Notes: a model not told the origin generated them from the sequence alone. DNA of 64,000 nucleotides from CAZNPA01 sp964575095 (GCA_964575095.1 CAZNPA010000002.1:310001-374000), one strand, 5' to 3'. Positions 53,106 to 61,831 are shown, numbered from the stretch's first letter. Made by a program: numbers and translations.

Positions 53106-54962
53106 ATGGATAAAGAACTGGAAAATAAAGATAAAATAGATATTTCCCGGCAGGAGCCATCCGGGACGGATGCCGGTGCGGCCATGGTTGGCGCCTATGA
53201 TCCTAAACTCACGCATAAAACCTGGGAGCAAAGCGGCAAGCCGTGGAATTCGACGCCGCAGGGACGCCTGGCGATTCGTTTGGTCACGCGCGGCGTATTG
53301 GGCGCGGCGTTTTTTACCGTCGGCCAGACGCTGAATTACAAATGGATGAAAAACTACGACCACACCGCCGGATTGCTCAAGCAGGAAAATCCGCTGGCGG
53401 CGCTGGCGAAGATTTTAGATACGGTGGTGGCGCGGCCGATTGAGCTTACGGTAAACCGGCTGGGCGGCGATGGGAAAAAAGCGATCACGTTCCGGACGAC
53501 GGCGAATCACACCAGCGCCATGGCCGGCGGACGCAGCCTCGGCCACGAAGTCGTCAACGTCACGTTTGACTTCTTCTGCGCCAGCATCGGCGATGCCTGG
53601 GGGCGCGACATGGCGTCGTGGGTCGATCCAAACGTGAAGAAAAAATGGATCAAGAACGGCCATATCGATTACCCGCAGGCGCTGAAATCGACGCTGCAAT
53701 CCGTCTGGCGGTATGTGACGTATAATGGCGGCGAAGACTGGGCGGTGGCGATCCCGTATGTCTATTTCATGAAGGGGCACCGCGCGCTGGTCAACCATTT
53801 CAGCCCCGGGTTTGAATATGATTTCGACCGCACGCGCAGCGGCGGTTCGTTTAAGATGCAGGGCAATCAGGTCGTAGGGAATTACAACCGCGCCGGCGCC
53901 TTCGACCTGCAGCACCGGTTCGTGGTCTATAATATGGGCACGCTGGCGTACCGCGAATTATACGATTTCGCCGGCAAGAAACTGCGCGGCGAAAAGGCGG
54001 TGCTGTACGGCGCGCCGGATAAGCCGGAGCCGAAAAACATCGTCGAGAAAACCGGCAATCTCTTTAAGTGGATGGCGCGCAGCGTCATCAAGGCCGGCAT
54101 CTACATGACGCCGGCGGTGCCGTTCTTCTGGATTACGCGCGCGCCGCAAGGCAAGCACCGCGGCATGTTCATCGATGCCGAGCATGGCGTGCTGATGCAT
54201 CAGGATGCGGCGACGGGTAAAATGGAGCCGCTCACGATCGATTATCAGGGAACGCCGCAAGGATTGCATTACTCTCAAAACCCAACGCATATACTGGATC
54301 ATAGCTATAATCCGCTGCCGCGGGATCCTTTCTCGAATACGGAGGCGCCAGGCCTGGGCAATAAGTTGCTGAACGCCGCCGGTAAAGGCAGCAATAGTTT
54401 CCGTAAGAAAGTGGCCCCTATCGGCGCCTGGGCCAACGAAGAAAAAAACAGCGGCTGGGCCGGCCGGAAAATAAAATCGGCGCTGGGCGTTACGGATTTC
54501 AAGAACGTCTTCAATACCTATGCCGATGCCGCGGTGTCCTACACGCCCTACATGTACGCGAAAGCGGAATTCGCCAATCTATGGGATAACGGCAAGACGG
54601 ATTTGGCGGCGGAGCGCCTGATCGACGGCGCAACGCATTTAAACTGGGGCGAATTCAAGGCCGGCCTGCGCGAGATCGGTTACGCCGTATTGCACAAGCC
54701 GCTGCCGGATGCGGCGCGCGATCGCGAAGCCGAGCGGCGCATTAAAATCGATACCTCGGCGGCGGATACCAGCCTCATTGCTAAAAACGAGATGCATGGC
54801 CATCATGCTCCGGAGGAAGCGGCGCCGCTCTCCTGGCGCGAGCGCGTCGTGCAGGGCGAAAAACCGGAAGTCGGCGCCAACGATCCCAAGAGCTATGCCG
54901 AGCGCGAGGATATGCGCGAGGCCTTAAAAGACCTGCAACCGCCGACGAACAGTATTAACTAA
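53106..54962 (+). CDS. Hypothetical 618-residue membrane-associated protein
   Basis: No family I recognise. The N-terminal 50 residues are polar (MDKELENKDKIDISRQEPSG). A hydrophobic segment follows (RLVTRGVLGAAFFTVGQTLNYKW, about 55-77), with another near 320 (VIKAGIYMTPAVPFFWITRAP). Between them are aromatic-rich loops (GGEDWAVAIPYVYFMKGHRALVNHF). After about 360 the sequence is soluble and polar, with a Lys/Glu-rich tail. It is divergent from the 467-residue unknown at 51406, and its stop overlaps the fumC stop by 4 bases. A role with its divergent neighbour is possible. Confidence 0.7.
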   Translation: MDKELENKDKIDISRQEPSGTDAGAAMVGAYDPKLTHKTWEQSGKPWNSTPQGRLAIRLVTRGVLGAAFFTVGQTLNYKWMKNYDHTAGLLKQENPLAALAKILDTVVARPIELTVNRLGGDGKKAITFRTTANHTSAMAGGRSLGHEVVNVTFDFFCASIGDAWGRDMASWVDPNVKKKWIKNGHIDYPQALKSTLQSVWRYVTYNGGEDWAVAIPYVYFMKGHRALVNHFSPGFEYDFDRTRSGGSFKMQGNQVVGNYNRAGAFDLQHRFVVYNMGTLAYRELYDFAGKKLRGEKAVLYGAPDKPEPKNIVEKTGNLFKWMARSVIKAGIYMTPAVPFFWITRAPQGKHRGMFIDAEHGVLMHQDAATGKMEPLTIDYQGTPQGLHYSQNPTHILDHSYNPLPRDPFSNTEAPGLGNKLLNAAGKGSNSFRKKVAPIGAWANEEKNSGWAGRKIKSALGVTDFKNVFNTYADAAVSYTPYMYAKAEFANLWDNGKTDLAAERLIDGATHLNWGEFKAGLREIGYAVLHKPLPDAARDREAERRIKIDTSAADTSLIAKNEMHGHHAPEEAAPLSWRERVVQGEKPEVGANDPKSYAEREDMREALKDLQPPTNSIN

Positions 54963-56407
54963 TCCTCCGGCCCCACCATCTTTTCCGGCCTGACCCACTT
55001 ATCGAATTGTTCGGCGGTGAGCAGCTTCAGCGCGATACCCGCCTCCTTGAGCGACGTGCCGTCCTTATGCGCTTTCTTGGCGATTTTGGCGGCGTTGTCG
55101 TAGCCGATGTGAGGGTTCAGCGCCGTCACCAGCATCAGCGAATCGTTCATCAATTTTTCGATACGTTCGCGGTTGGCTTCGATGCCGACGACGCAATTGT
55201 CGGTAAAACTCATGCAGGCATCGGCGAGTAATTTTATCGACTGCAGCACGTTATAAATAATCACCGGCTTAAACACGTTGAGCTCGAAATGCCCGGTGGC
55301 GCCACCTATGGAAACGGTGACATGGTTGCCCATCACCTGCGCGCACACCATCGTCATCGCTTCCGATTGCGTCGGGTTGACCTTGCCCGGCATGATGGAA
55401 GAGCCCGGCTCGTTTTCCGGCAGTGACAATTCACCGAAGCCGCAGCGCGGGCCGCTGCCGAGCAGACGAATATCATTGGCGATTTTCATGCACGATACCG
55501 CCAACGTATTCAGCGCGCCGGAGGTTTCGACCAGCGCATCGTGCGTCGCAAGTGCCTCAAATTTATTGGGTGCCGAAACGAACGGCAGCTTGGTCATTTT
55601 TGCCACTTCCGCGGCAAAGTTCTCGGCGAATCCTTTTTTGGCGTTGAGGCCCGTGCCCACCGCCGTGCCGCCCTGTGCCAGTTCATACAGCGCCGGTAAG
55701 GTAGACTGCGCGCGGCGGATGCCGTTTTCGATCTGCTTGGCGTAGCCGGAGAATTCCTGGCCCAGCGTCAGCGGCGTGGCATCCATCAGGTGCGTGCGGC
55801 CGATCTTGATGATCGAATTAAATTCATGCGCTTTTTTATCGAGCGCCTTGTGCAGATGTTTCAGCGCCGGGATCAGCGAATAATGAATTTCATAGGCCGC
55901 CGCGATATGCATGGCGGTGGGGAAGGAGTCGTTGGAGGACTGCCCCATATTCACATGGTCATTCGGGTGCACCGGCTTTTTGCTGCCCATCGTGCCGCCG
56001 GATAATTCAATGGCGCGGTTCGATATGACTTCATTCACGTTCATGTTGGTTTGCGTTCCGGAGCCGGTCTGCCAGACGACGAGCGGGAAATTGCCATCCA
56101 ATTTCCCGTCGATGACTTCGCTTGCGGCGGCGATAATTTTTTCGCCCAGCGCCTTATCGAGTACGCCGAGCTGCATATTCACCTTCGCTGCGCAGAGTTT
56201 CAGAATTCCAAATGCGGTGATAAGCGGTTTGGGCATCGTCTCGCCGCCGATCTTGAAATTCATCAGCGAGCGCTCGGTCTGCGCGCCCCAGTATTTGGAA
56301 GCGTCCACTTTAATCTCGCCGAACGAATCGGTTTCGGTGCGGTTTTTAGAAGAGGGATTAGGCATTAGGGATTGGGCATTAGGGTTAATAGGATCGTACA
56401 ACATCAT
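54959..56407 (-). CDS. fumC: Class II fumarate hydratase FumC
   Basis: FumC interconverts fumarate and malate in the TCA cycle without an iron-sulfur cluster. It has the lyase signature GSSIMPGKVNPTQSEAM near residue 335, TGSGTQTNMNVNEVI, HPNDHVNMGQSSND and GRTHLMDATPLTLGQEF. The frame gives 482 residues; conserved sequence starts at TETDSFGEIKVD near residue 24. Most of the residues before it (DPINPNAQSLMPNPS) are encoded by heptad repeats, and the true start may be Met15 (56365), giving 468. Its stop overlaps the 53106 gene tail to tail. Confidence 0.96.
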   Translation of the reverse strand: MMLYDPINPNAQSLMPNPSSKNRTETDSFGEIKVDASKYWGAQTERSLMNFKIGGETMPKPLITAFGILKLCAAKVNMQLGVLDKALGEKIIAAASEVIDGKLDGNFPLVVWQTGSGTQTNMNVNEVISNRAIELSGGTMGSKKPVHPNDHVNMGQSSNDSFPTAMHIAAAYEIHYSLIPALKHLHKALDKKAHEFNSIIKIGRTHLMDATPLTLGQEFSGYAKQIENGIRRAQSTLPALYELAQGGTAVGTGLNAKKGFAENFAAEVAKMTKLPFVSAPNKFEALATHDALVETSGALNTLAVSCMKIANDIRLLGSGPRCGFGELSLPENEPGSSIMPGKVNPTQSEAMTMVCAQVMGNHVTVSIGGATGHFELNVFKPVIIYNVLQSIKLLADACMSFTDNCVVGIEANRERIEKLMNDSLMLVTALNPHIGYDNAAKIAKKAHKDGTSLKEAGIALKLLTAEQFDKWVRPEKMVGPED

Positions 56408-56455
56408 AGATGGATTTTCTCTGTTTTCAATCCCCTAATCCCTAAAGCCTAATCC
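56355..56455. repeat. Heptad-repeat inverted element spanning purK end and fumC start
   Basis: The arms are 7-bp repeats of GGATTAG type. Left arm 56355-56376 and right arm 56433-56455 pair over 22 bases with two mismatches, enclosing about 56 bases. On the minus strand the right arm encodes the last PurK residues (VRD and stop), and the left arm encodes the FumC N-terminus. Further degenerate heptads extend to about 56392 and 56464. Confidence 0.75.
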
Positions 56456-57540
56456 CTAACCCCCAAGAAAGTCACATGCCCCATCTTGCGGCCGGGGCGG
56501 GATTCTTTCTTGCCATAAAGATGCAACTTGGCGCCGGTTTGAGCAACATATTTCTGCCAGTCGTTGACCTCATCGCCGATCAAATTGATCATGCGCGCGT
56601 CGGAGGTTCTTTCCGGGTTGCCGAGCGGCAGGCCGCAGATGGCACGGATGCACTGCTCGAATTGCGAGGTGACGCAGGCGTCGATCGTCCAATGTCCTGA
56701 GTTATGTGGCCGTGGTGCTAGTTCATTCACCAACAACTCGTCATTCTTAGTCACGAACATCTCCACCGCCATGATGCCGACGAGATTGATCCCTTCCGCG
56801 ATTTTTCGTGCGATGGCTTCCGCTTCTTTCGCAAGCGCTGCCGAAATCGGGGCAGGGGCGATGGTCTCGGCCAGGATATGATTCTTGTGCGTATTCTTGA
56901 CCGGGCAGTAGCATTCCATATTGCCTTTTGCATCGCGCGCCACGATCACCGAAATTTCCATAGAAAAATCGACAAAACCTTCGAGAATATATTCTTCTCC
57001 GGCCTTAATTTCTGGCAGGTTCGCGGAATCTATTTTCCACTGTCCCTTGCCGTCATAGCCCATCGTGGCGGTTTTGAGCACGGCAGGCGTTCCCAGCTTT
57101 TTTACCGCCGCCTCTAATTCCTTTTGGTTTGAGACGGGCACGAACGGTGCGGTCGCCACGCCGAATGTATTCACCATTTGTTTTTCGCGCACGCGGTGTT
57201 GGCAAATCTCAAGCACTTCGACGCTGGGATAAACCGGCACATGCCGCGCCACGTCTTTGACCGCAGCGACAGGAATATTCTCAAATTCATACGTGACGAC
57301 ATCGACGGCACGGGCGAAACGCAACAGCGCATCGCGGTCGTCATAATTTGCAATCGTGGTGAATTTGGAAACTTCGCGCGCCGGACAATCCACTTCCGGG
57401 CAGAAGATATGTGTATGATAACCCAGCCGTTCCGCCGCCTGCGCCAGCATGCGGCCCAATTGCCCGCCACCTAAGATGCCGATGGTGGCGCCGGGAGTTA
57501 TGGTTTTTTGGGAACCGAGGCTGTTTGTTTGTCGCGCCAT
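56449..57540 (-). CDS. purK: N5-carboxyaminoimidazole ribonucleotide synthase PurK
   Basis: PurK uses ATP and bicarbonate to carboxylate AIR in purine synthesis; PurE completes the step. The 363-residue ATP-grasp protein has GATIGILGGGQLGRMLAQAA at the N-terminus, KTATMGYDGKGQW, EGFVDFSMEISVIVARDAKG, VEMFVTKNDELLVNELAPRPHNSGHWTIDAC. Its first 43 bases overlap purE, a longer overlap than usual; the 14 residues before the Rossmann motif are not conserved. Its last residues are coded by a heptad-repeat arm. Confidence 0.95.
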   Translation of the reverse strand: MARQTNSLGSQKTITPGATIGILGGGQLGRMLAQAAERLGYHTHIFCPEVDCPAREVSKFTTIANYDDRDALLRFARAVDVVTYEFENIPVAAVKDVARHVPVYPSVEVLEICQHRVREKQMVNTFGVATAPFVPVSNQKELEAAVKKLGTPAVLKTATMGYDGKGQWKIDSANLPEIKAGEEYILEGFVDFSMEISVIVARDAKGNMECYCPVKNTHKNHILAETIAPAPISAALAKEAEAIARKIAEGINLVGIMAVEMFVTKNDELLVNELAPRPHNSGHWTIDACVTSQFEQCIRAICGLPLGNPERTSDARMINLIGDEVNDWQKYVAQTGAKLHLYGKKESRPGRKMGHVTFLGVRD

Positions 57541-57983
57541 TTTGAAAGTTTCACTGCTAATTTTTTATCCGAAAGAGCTAGTATCGACGCGGCGAGGAGT
57601 CCCGCATTAATGGCCCCGGCTTTTCCGACCGCAAGCGTCCCCACCGGAACTCCGGCGGGCATTTGCGCAATAGAGAGCAAGCTATCCAAGCCTTTAAGCG
57701 CTTTGCTTTCGACGGGGACGCCGAGCACGGGAAGCGCCGTCATCGAGGCGGCCATGCCGGGCAGGTGCGCTGCGCCGCCGGCGCCGGCAATGATCACTTT
57801 GATGCCGTTTTTCTGCGCTGATTTGGCGAATTGATAGAGCCTATCGGGCGTGCGGTGGGCGGAGACGACCTGCTTGTCGTAGGCGACGCTGAGCTCGTCG
57901 AGCATGGCGGCGGCGTATTGCATCGTCTCCCAGTCGGAGGTGCTGCCCATGATGATGGCGACTTCGGATTTTTTAGCTGGCAT
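57498..57983 (-). CDS. purE: N5-carboxyaminoimidazole ribonucleotide mutase PurE
   Basis: PurE moves the carboxyl group made by PurK to give CAIR. ATG 57983 gives 161 residues; the longer frame adds 17 residues absent from the family. Motifs: VAIIMGSTSDWETMQYAAAMLDEL, VVSAHRTPDRLYQFAKSA and IAGAGGAAHLPGMAASMT with the catalytic His in SAHRTP. It is upstream of purK on the same strand and overlaps it by 43 bases. Confidence 0.95.
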   Translation of the reverse strand: MPAKKSEVAIIMGSTSDWETMQYAAAMLDELSVAYDKQVVSAHRTPDRLYQFAKSAQKNGIKVIIAGAGGAAHLPGMAASMTALPVLGVPVESKALKGLDSLLSIAQMPAGVPVGTLAVGKAGAINAGLLAASILALSDKKLAVKLSKWRDKQTASVPKKP

Positions 57984-58246
57984 AAGGTTCCTTTTAGGGA
58001 GGGCGAAAGCTACTAGAACGGCGAAAAAAGTCACTGGAAAAAACGGCGGGGCAAGGTATTCTCGTGATTAATCAATTGTTAACCAAAATTATCGATTTAA
58101 TTTATACGCTTACTGATTCAGGCGCATATTTTGCTGTTCCTTACGGGTGCATTTCGTGGTATAGAAGACACACTTAGGGATAAAAGGCCGGTAAAGCAGG
58201 GGGGAAGCGACTTTCCTGCTAGAGGAACATAGCCCAGGCGGTTAAA

Positions 58247-58936
58247 ATGCTAGCGGATACGAAACAGCGTGCGGATTCTGTGACAGCTAAACGGAATAAA
58301 ACTGCAGAACGTATGGCCATGCTGGGCATTCCCGAAGCGGAAATGACCCCGGCGGTGCAACTTGCCGTTTCGGCGCTGATGGAAAAGCTCGACGACATGA
58401 ACCGCGAGTTGGACCGCACCAAGGAAGCCCTGACCGAAATCGAGCGCATGGTGGATGTCGACGTCGTGGCACCCATCCCCAACCGCCGCGCCTTCATGCG
58501 CCGCCTCAACTGGGCGCTGACCATGCACGAACGCTACGGTCATCCTTCCACCATCCTTTATTTCGACCTCAACAACTTCAAGCAGATCAACGATGAGTAC
58601 GGCCATGCGGCGGGCGACCTTGCCATCCGCCACATCTCGCATCTGCTCTCGACCGCGATGCGCGAATCGGACTTTCTGGGCCGCGTCGGCGGCGACGAAT
58701 TCGCCATCATCATGTATTACGCCGACGAAGAGGCGGCCAAGAAACGCGGCGCGCGCATCGCTGAAAAGCTCAAGCGCACGCCGTTCTTATTCAACGGCAA
58801 GCATATCCTGGTTTCCGCCGCCTACGGCTATCATTCCATCAGGAGCGGCGATGACGCCGATACCTCGCTGGCCGCCGCCGACATGTCGATGTATGTCGAC
58901 AAGCGCCGCATCAAGACGCAAACGGCGCAGGTTTAA
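58247..58936 (+). CDS. GGDEF-domain diguanylate cyclase
   Basis: A 229-residue protein that should make the second messenger cyclic di-GMP from GTP. Residues 1-65 form a charged helix or coiled coil (LAVSALMEKLDDMNRELDRTKEALTE) likely used for dimerisation. The GGDEF domain follows with DPLT-like VVAPIPNRRAF, YFDLNNFKQINDEYGHAAGD, and active site GRVGGDEFAIIMYY near residue 145. RESD, five residues before GGDEF, fits the inhibitory I-site. No sensor or membrane segment. The 212 bases before it (58035-58246) hold no gene. A strong terminator follows. Confidence 0.92.
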   Translation: MLADTKQRADSVTAKRNKTAERMAMLGIPEAEMTPAVQLAVSALMEKLDDMNRELDRTKEALTEIERMVDVDVVAPIPNRRAFMRRLNWALTMHERYGHPSTILYFDLNNFKQINDEYGHAAGDLAIRHISHLLSTAMRESDFLGRVGGDEFAIIMYYADEEAAKKRGARIAEKLKRTPFLFNGKHILVSAAYGYHSIRSGDDADTSLAAADMSMYVDKRRIKTQTAQV

Positions 58937-58955
58937 CGTTCACCGGAGCGACATA

Positions 58956-58996
58956 AAAAAACCCCGTCCGGCCATATGGCGGGACGGGGTTTTTTG
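58956..58996 (+). terminator. Terminator after the GGDEF gene
   Basis: Stem AAAAAACCCCGTCC / GGGACGGGGTTTTTT with a GGCCATATGGC loop region, 20 bases past the stop. It is symmetrical and also serves the convergent Cys-rich gene at 59009. Confidence 0.9.
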
Positions 58997-59008
58997 CGGC
59001 AAGAATGC

Positions 59009-59284
59009 TTAGCAGGTTCGTCCAGGATTGCACTGGGGGCTATTTTCAGGCGGCTGGTTCGGGTCTTGCGGCAATACGCACAAGGGCGTATTGAAACAAC
59101 AATTATTCACCCCGTCATACCGTCTAAAAAGCTGCGTAAGGCAGTTTTCCATCGTTGGATTACTGCGCGCGGCCTCGTTGATCGTGAATACCTGCGGCCT
59201 TGCGGCGGCATCCCTTATGGTGGAGACATCGGACACCATAACCGCCATTACGACTATCGCCAGACAAGAAAAAAAGAATTTCAT
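59009..59284 (-). CDS. Small secreted Cys-rich protein
   Basis: ATG 59284 starts a 91-residue precursor with a signal-like N-terminus (MKFFFSCLAIVVMAVMVSDVS). The mature part has six Cys in its second half: ENCLTQLF, NNCCFNTPLCVLP, QCNPGRTC. It is Pro/Asn-rich. The longer frame (59320) adds residues before the signal and is less likely. It converges on the GGDEF terminator and faces an AT-rich 300-base region. I recognise no family; general design resembles the small protein at 42291, without clear alignment. Confidence 0.6.
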   Translation of the reverse strand: MKFFFSCLAIVVMAVMVSDVSTIRDAAARPQVFTINEAARSNPTMENCLTQLFRRYDGVNNCCFNTPLCVLPQDPNQPPENSPQCNPGRTC

Positions 59285-59320
59285 AAACAGCCCTTTCTGC
59301 AGCCTTATATAATTAACCAA

Positions 59321-59621
59321 TTAGTATAATTATATATTTTTTTTAGTTAAAAAACAACTAAAATGGTAATCTTTCCTAGCTGTCACCTTCGGCCTATCTT
59401 GTTATTATAGGCCTGATTTGTTACCGTTTCATGACAGTTCGATGAATTAATGATGACATCCTGCCGCGTAATATATAATATATTGATAAATATATATAAT
59501 TTACCATGATACCGTCATTAAGACGGCCTGCCGCCAGGAATGTCTGCTTAAAGAGGTGACTCTATGCTGATCAGCGTACGTAGCGGCTCTTCTTGGTATA
59601 ACAGAAAGTTAATTTTATAGG
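59321..59621. other. AT-rich intergenic region with hairpins and a possible 18-codon ORF
   Basis: No protein gene is evident. It holds TTTTAGTT-loop-AACTAAAA (59341-59363), GGCCTAT-loop-ATAGGCC (59391-59413) and CCGTC-attaa-GACGG (near 59514-59528), with TATATA-rich stretches between. An 18-codon plus-strand ORF starts at 59563 (MLISVRSGSSWYNRKLIL) after GAGGTG; it is not convincing on its own. The left part probably contains the promoter of the minus-strand Cys-rich gene. Confidence 0.4.
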
Positions 59622-60635
59622 CTAGAAAGAAGCCTTGATGGCTATGCTGCAATTACCAGCAGCTCTCCATCCGACAGGGTTGGAAAGTGCATTGGTATTT
59701 CCAGGATAATTACCGTTATAAAGGGCGGGACTGACCGTATCATCGACGCAATAGGCATTTGCAGGAACGCTGGCCGGTCTGACAGAGCTGCGCAGGTTGT
59801 TGGTCAGCGTGAAATTAAAGACGTTATCGGCCGGAATGCGGCTGATTGCCCGAACCGTGCCGGTAAGAGGCTTCCCGTCATCTATTTTAGAATCGATGGA
59901 ATACATATCATTAGGTACGTAGCCGACAAGAGACCCCTGATAGGCCGCGCTGCCGGCGCCCCAGGTATAAGGCAATCCCAGTATGAAGGAATGAGGATTA
60001 AACATACCGCCGCCGGCGGTGGTATTATCGAACCTCACATGGCTCACCACGCTCCAGCCGCCCCGAGGCGGGAACAGATCGTTATACGCATTGCCTGCTC
60101 CGCCGCTGGGGTAAGGCAATGTCAACGCATTTATTTTACTGGACGGTGTTGCGTATCCGACTTTTGTTGCGGCAACCAACCCTATAACGTCACTGCCGTT
60201 TGCGTACCATAGATCGTAATAGCTTCGGGATTTTTCGGCAATCAAACCGGCCATAGATAAATGAAACCAGAAATTGGTAGTTTCCGTGTCTTCGCAGGCA
60301 TTGCTGCTGGAACCGGGACAAGTGCCGGAGATATCCAAGCCTATGAGTGCATCGCCGCTGCCGTCATTGCTGCAATTGGCCTGGCTGATGTCGCAAGAGG
60401 GGTCGAGTCCCAACGCGCCGGCATTGGCGCAGTCGCCGGGCAGGCAATTGTATTTTACCCGGAACGTATTGGCGGCGGTGTTAAATTGCTCGACTTGCCT
60501 GACGACGGAACGAATCTGGGCGGCATGGATTAGGTCTTTGCCTACCATCACCCCGCCGACCAGCAGGCCGATGATCACCAGCACGATGGAGACCTCAATC
60601 AGTGTAAAGCCGGGTTGCCGAGCGGTGTAAACCAT
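59622..60635 (-). CDS. Prepilin-like protein with type IV N-methylation motif
   Basis: A 337-residue protein. A short basic leader (MVYTARQPG) precedes the prepilin site GFTLIEVSIVLVIIGLLVGG, Glu at +5. Then the pattern TFRVKYNCLPGDC, a Ser/Asn/Cys-rich globular part (SQANCSNDGSGDALIG), YSIDSKIDDGKPLTGTVRA and a Cys pair near the end. The LPGD and KIDDG motifs are shared with the prepilin-like protein at 17749-18486. No assembly ATPase or secretin is in the window. It may be a minor pilin or pseudopilin using machinery elsewhere. Confidence 0.85.
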   Translation of the reverse strand: MVYTARQPGFTLIEVSIVLVIIGLLVGGVMVGKDLIHAAQIRSVVRQVEQFNTAANTFRVKYNCLPGDCANAGALGLDPSCDISQANCSNDGSGDALIGLDISGTCPGSSSNACEDTETTNFWFHLSMAGLIAEKSRSYYDLWYANGSDVIGLVAATKVGYATPSSKINALTLPYPSGGAGNAYNDLFPPRGGWSVVSHVRFDNTTAGGGMFNPHSFILGLPYTWGAGSAAYQGSLVGYVPNDMYSIDSKIDDGKPLTGTVRAISRIPADNVFNFTLTNNLRSSVRPASVPANAYCVDDTVSPALYNGNYPGNTNALSNPVGWRAAGNCSIAIKASF

Positions 60636-60800
60636 AGAACCATCATATCAAAAATTATGTTAATTGAAACAGTTAACTTAGGTCGGCCACAAAATGAGGA
60701 CGGGTTCTTATATTGACAAAGACGGTAACGCATCTTTTATTGTGTCGGCGGCTTGCCTTTGCTAAGTTGCAAGTCCATATCCGAACCGGCGAGGGAATCT

Positions 60801-61796
60801 ATGAAATTTGCAACCGCCATGCTGCTCGCGCTCATGGCCATGCTGCTGGGCGAAACCGTTGCCGTCGCTCCGGCGTTTGCGGAAGAAAAAATCGTCACCA
60901 TCGGCACCGCCGGCGTGACCGGCGTCTACTATCCCGCCGGCGGCGCCATCTGCCGCCTGGTCAACCGTGGCCGCAAGGAGCACGGCGTACGTTGTACCGT
61001 CGAATCCACCGGCGGCTCGATCAACAATCTGGAAGCGATTAGGAAAAGCGAGCTTGATCTGGGCATTGTGCAGTCCGACCTGCTGTATCATGCCTACCGC
61101 GGCGATGAAATTTTTTCCGACGTCGGTGCCGACAAGAAGCTGCGCATAGTATTCTCGCTGCATCCCGAGCCGTTCACGATCGTTGCCCGCAAGGATGCCA
61201 AAATCGCTACGTTTGACGATCTGAAAGGGAAGCGCGTCAATTTAGGCGCGCCCGGCTCCGGCATGCGTGCGACGATGGAAGAGCTGATGCAGCGCAAGGG
61301 CTGGACGATGGCGAGTTTTTCCGCCGTGATTGATTTGAAAGGCAGCGATCAGGGGCAGGCCTTGTGCGGCGGCACGATTGATGCCATGGTCTATGCCGGC
61401 GGCCATCCCAACGGCGCCATCCAGCAGGTCACCTCCGCCTGCCCGACGAAGCTGGTCGATGTCACCGGTCCGATCATTGATACTATGATAAAAGAACATC
61501 CGTTTTATACGCATGCGATTATCCCCGGCGGCATGTATGTTGGCAATGAGCGCGACGTGCATACGTTCGGCGTCAAGGCGGTGCTGGTCACCTCCGGCGA
61601 TTTAGATGACAACACCGTCTACCAGATGGTGAAAGCCGTGTTCGACAATCTCGATAATTTCAAGACGCTGCATCCGGTGTTCGCTACGCTGGATGCCCAA
61701 CACATGGCGCTTGACACGGACACGGCGCCCCTTCATGCTGGAGCGGCTAAATATTACAGAGAGAAGGGCTGGCTTGCCGCAACACCCAATGAATAA
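60801..61796 (+). CDS. TAXI-family TRAP transporter solute-binding protein
   Basis: A periplasmic binding protein of 331 residues. ATG 60801 follows GAGGGA and begins a signal peptide (MKFATAMLLALMAMLLGETV...APAFA). The family motif TIGTAGVTGVYYPAGGAICRLVN and TESTGGSINN-like VESTGGSINNLEAIRKSELDLGIVQSD identify it as TAXI. TAXI proteins usually partner a fused TRAP membrane subunit; here the next gene, 35 bases on, is instead a DAACS symporter. Ligand unknown, probably an acidic amino acid or dicarboxylate. Confidence 0.9.
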   Translation: MKFATAMLLALMAMLLGETVAVAPAFAEEKIVTIGTAGVTGVYYPAGGAICRLVNRGRKEHGVRCTVESTGGSINNLEAIRKSELDLGIVQSDLLYHAYRGDEIFSDVGADKKLRIVFSLHPEPFTIVARKDAKIATFDDLKGKRVNLGAPGSGMRATMEELMQRKGWTMASFSAVIDLKGSDQGQALCGGTIDAMVYAGGHPNGAIQQVTSACPTKLVDVTGPIIDTMIKEHPFYTHAIIPGGMYVGNERDVHTFGVKAVLVTSGDLDDNTVYQMVKAVFDNLDNFKTLHPVFATLDAQHMALDTDTAPLHAGAAKYYREKGWLAATPNE

Positions 61797-61831
61797 ACCC
61801 ATCATCCCTCCTGAATTTTAAATCCCATATC

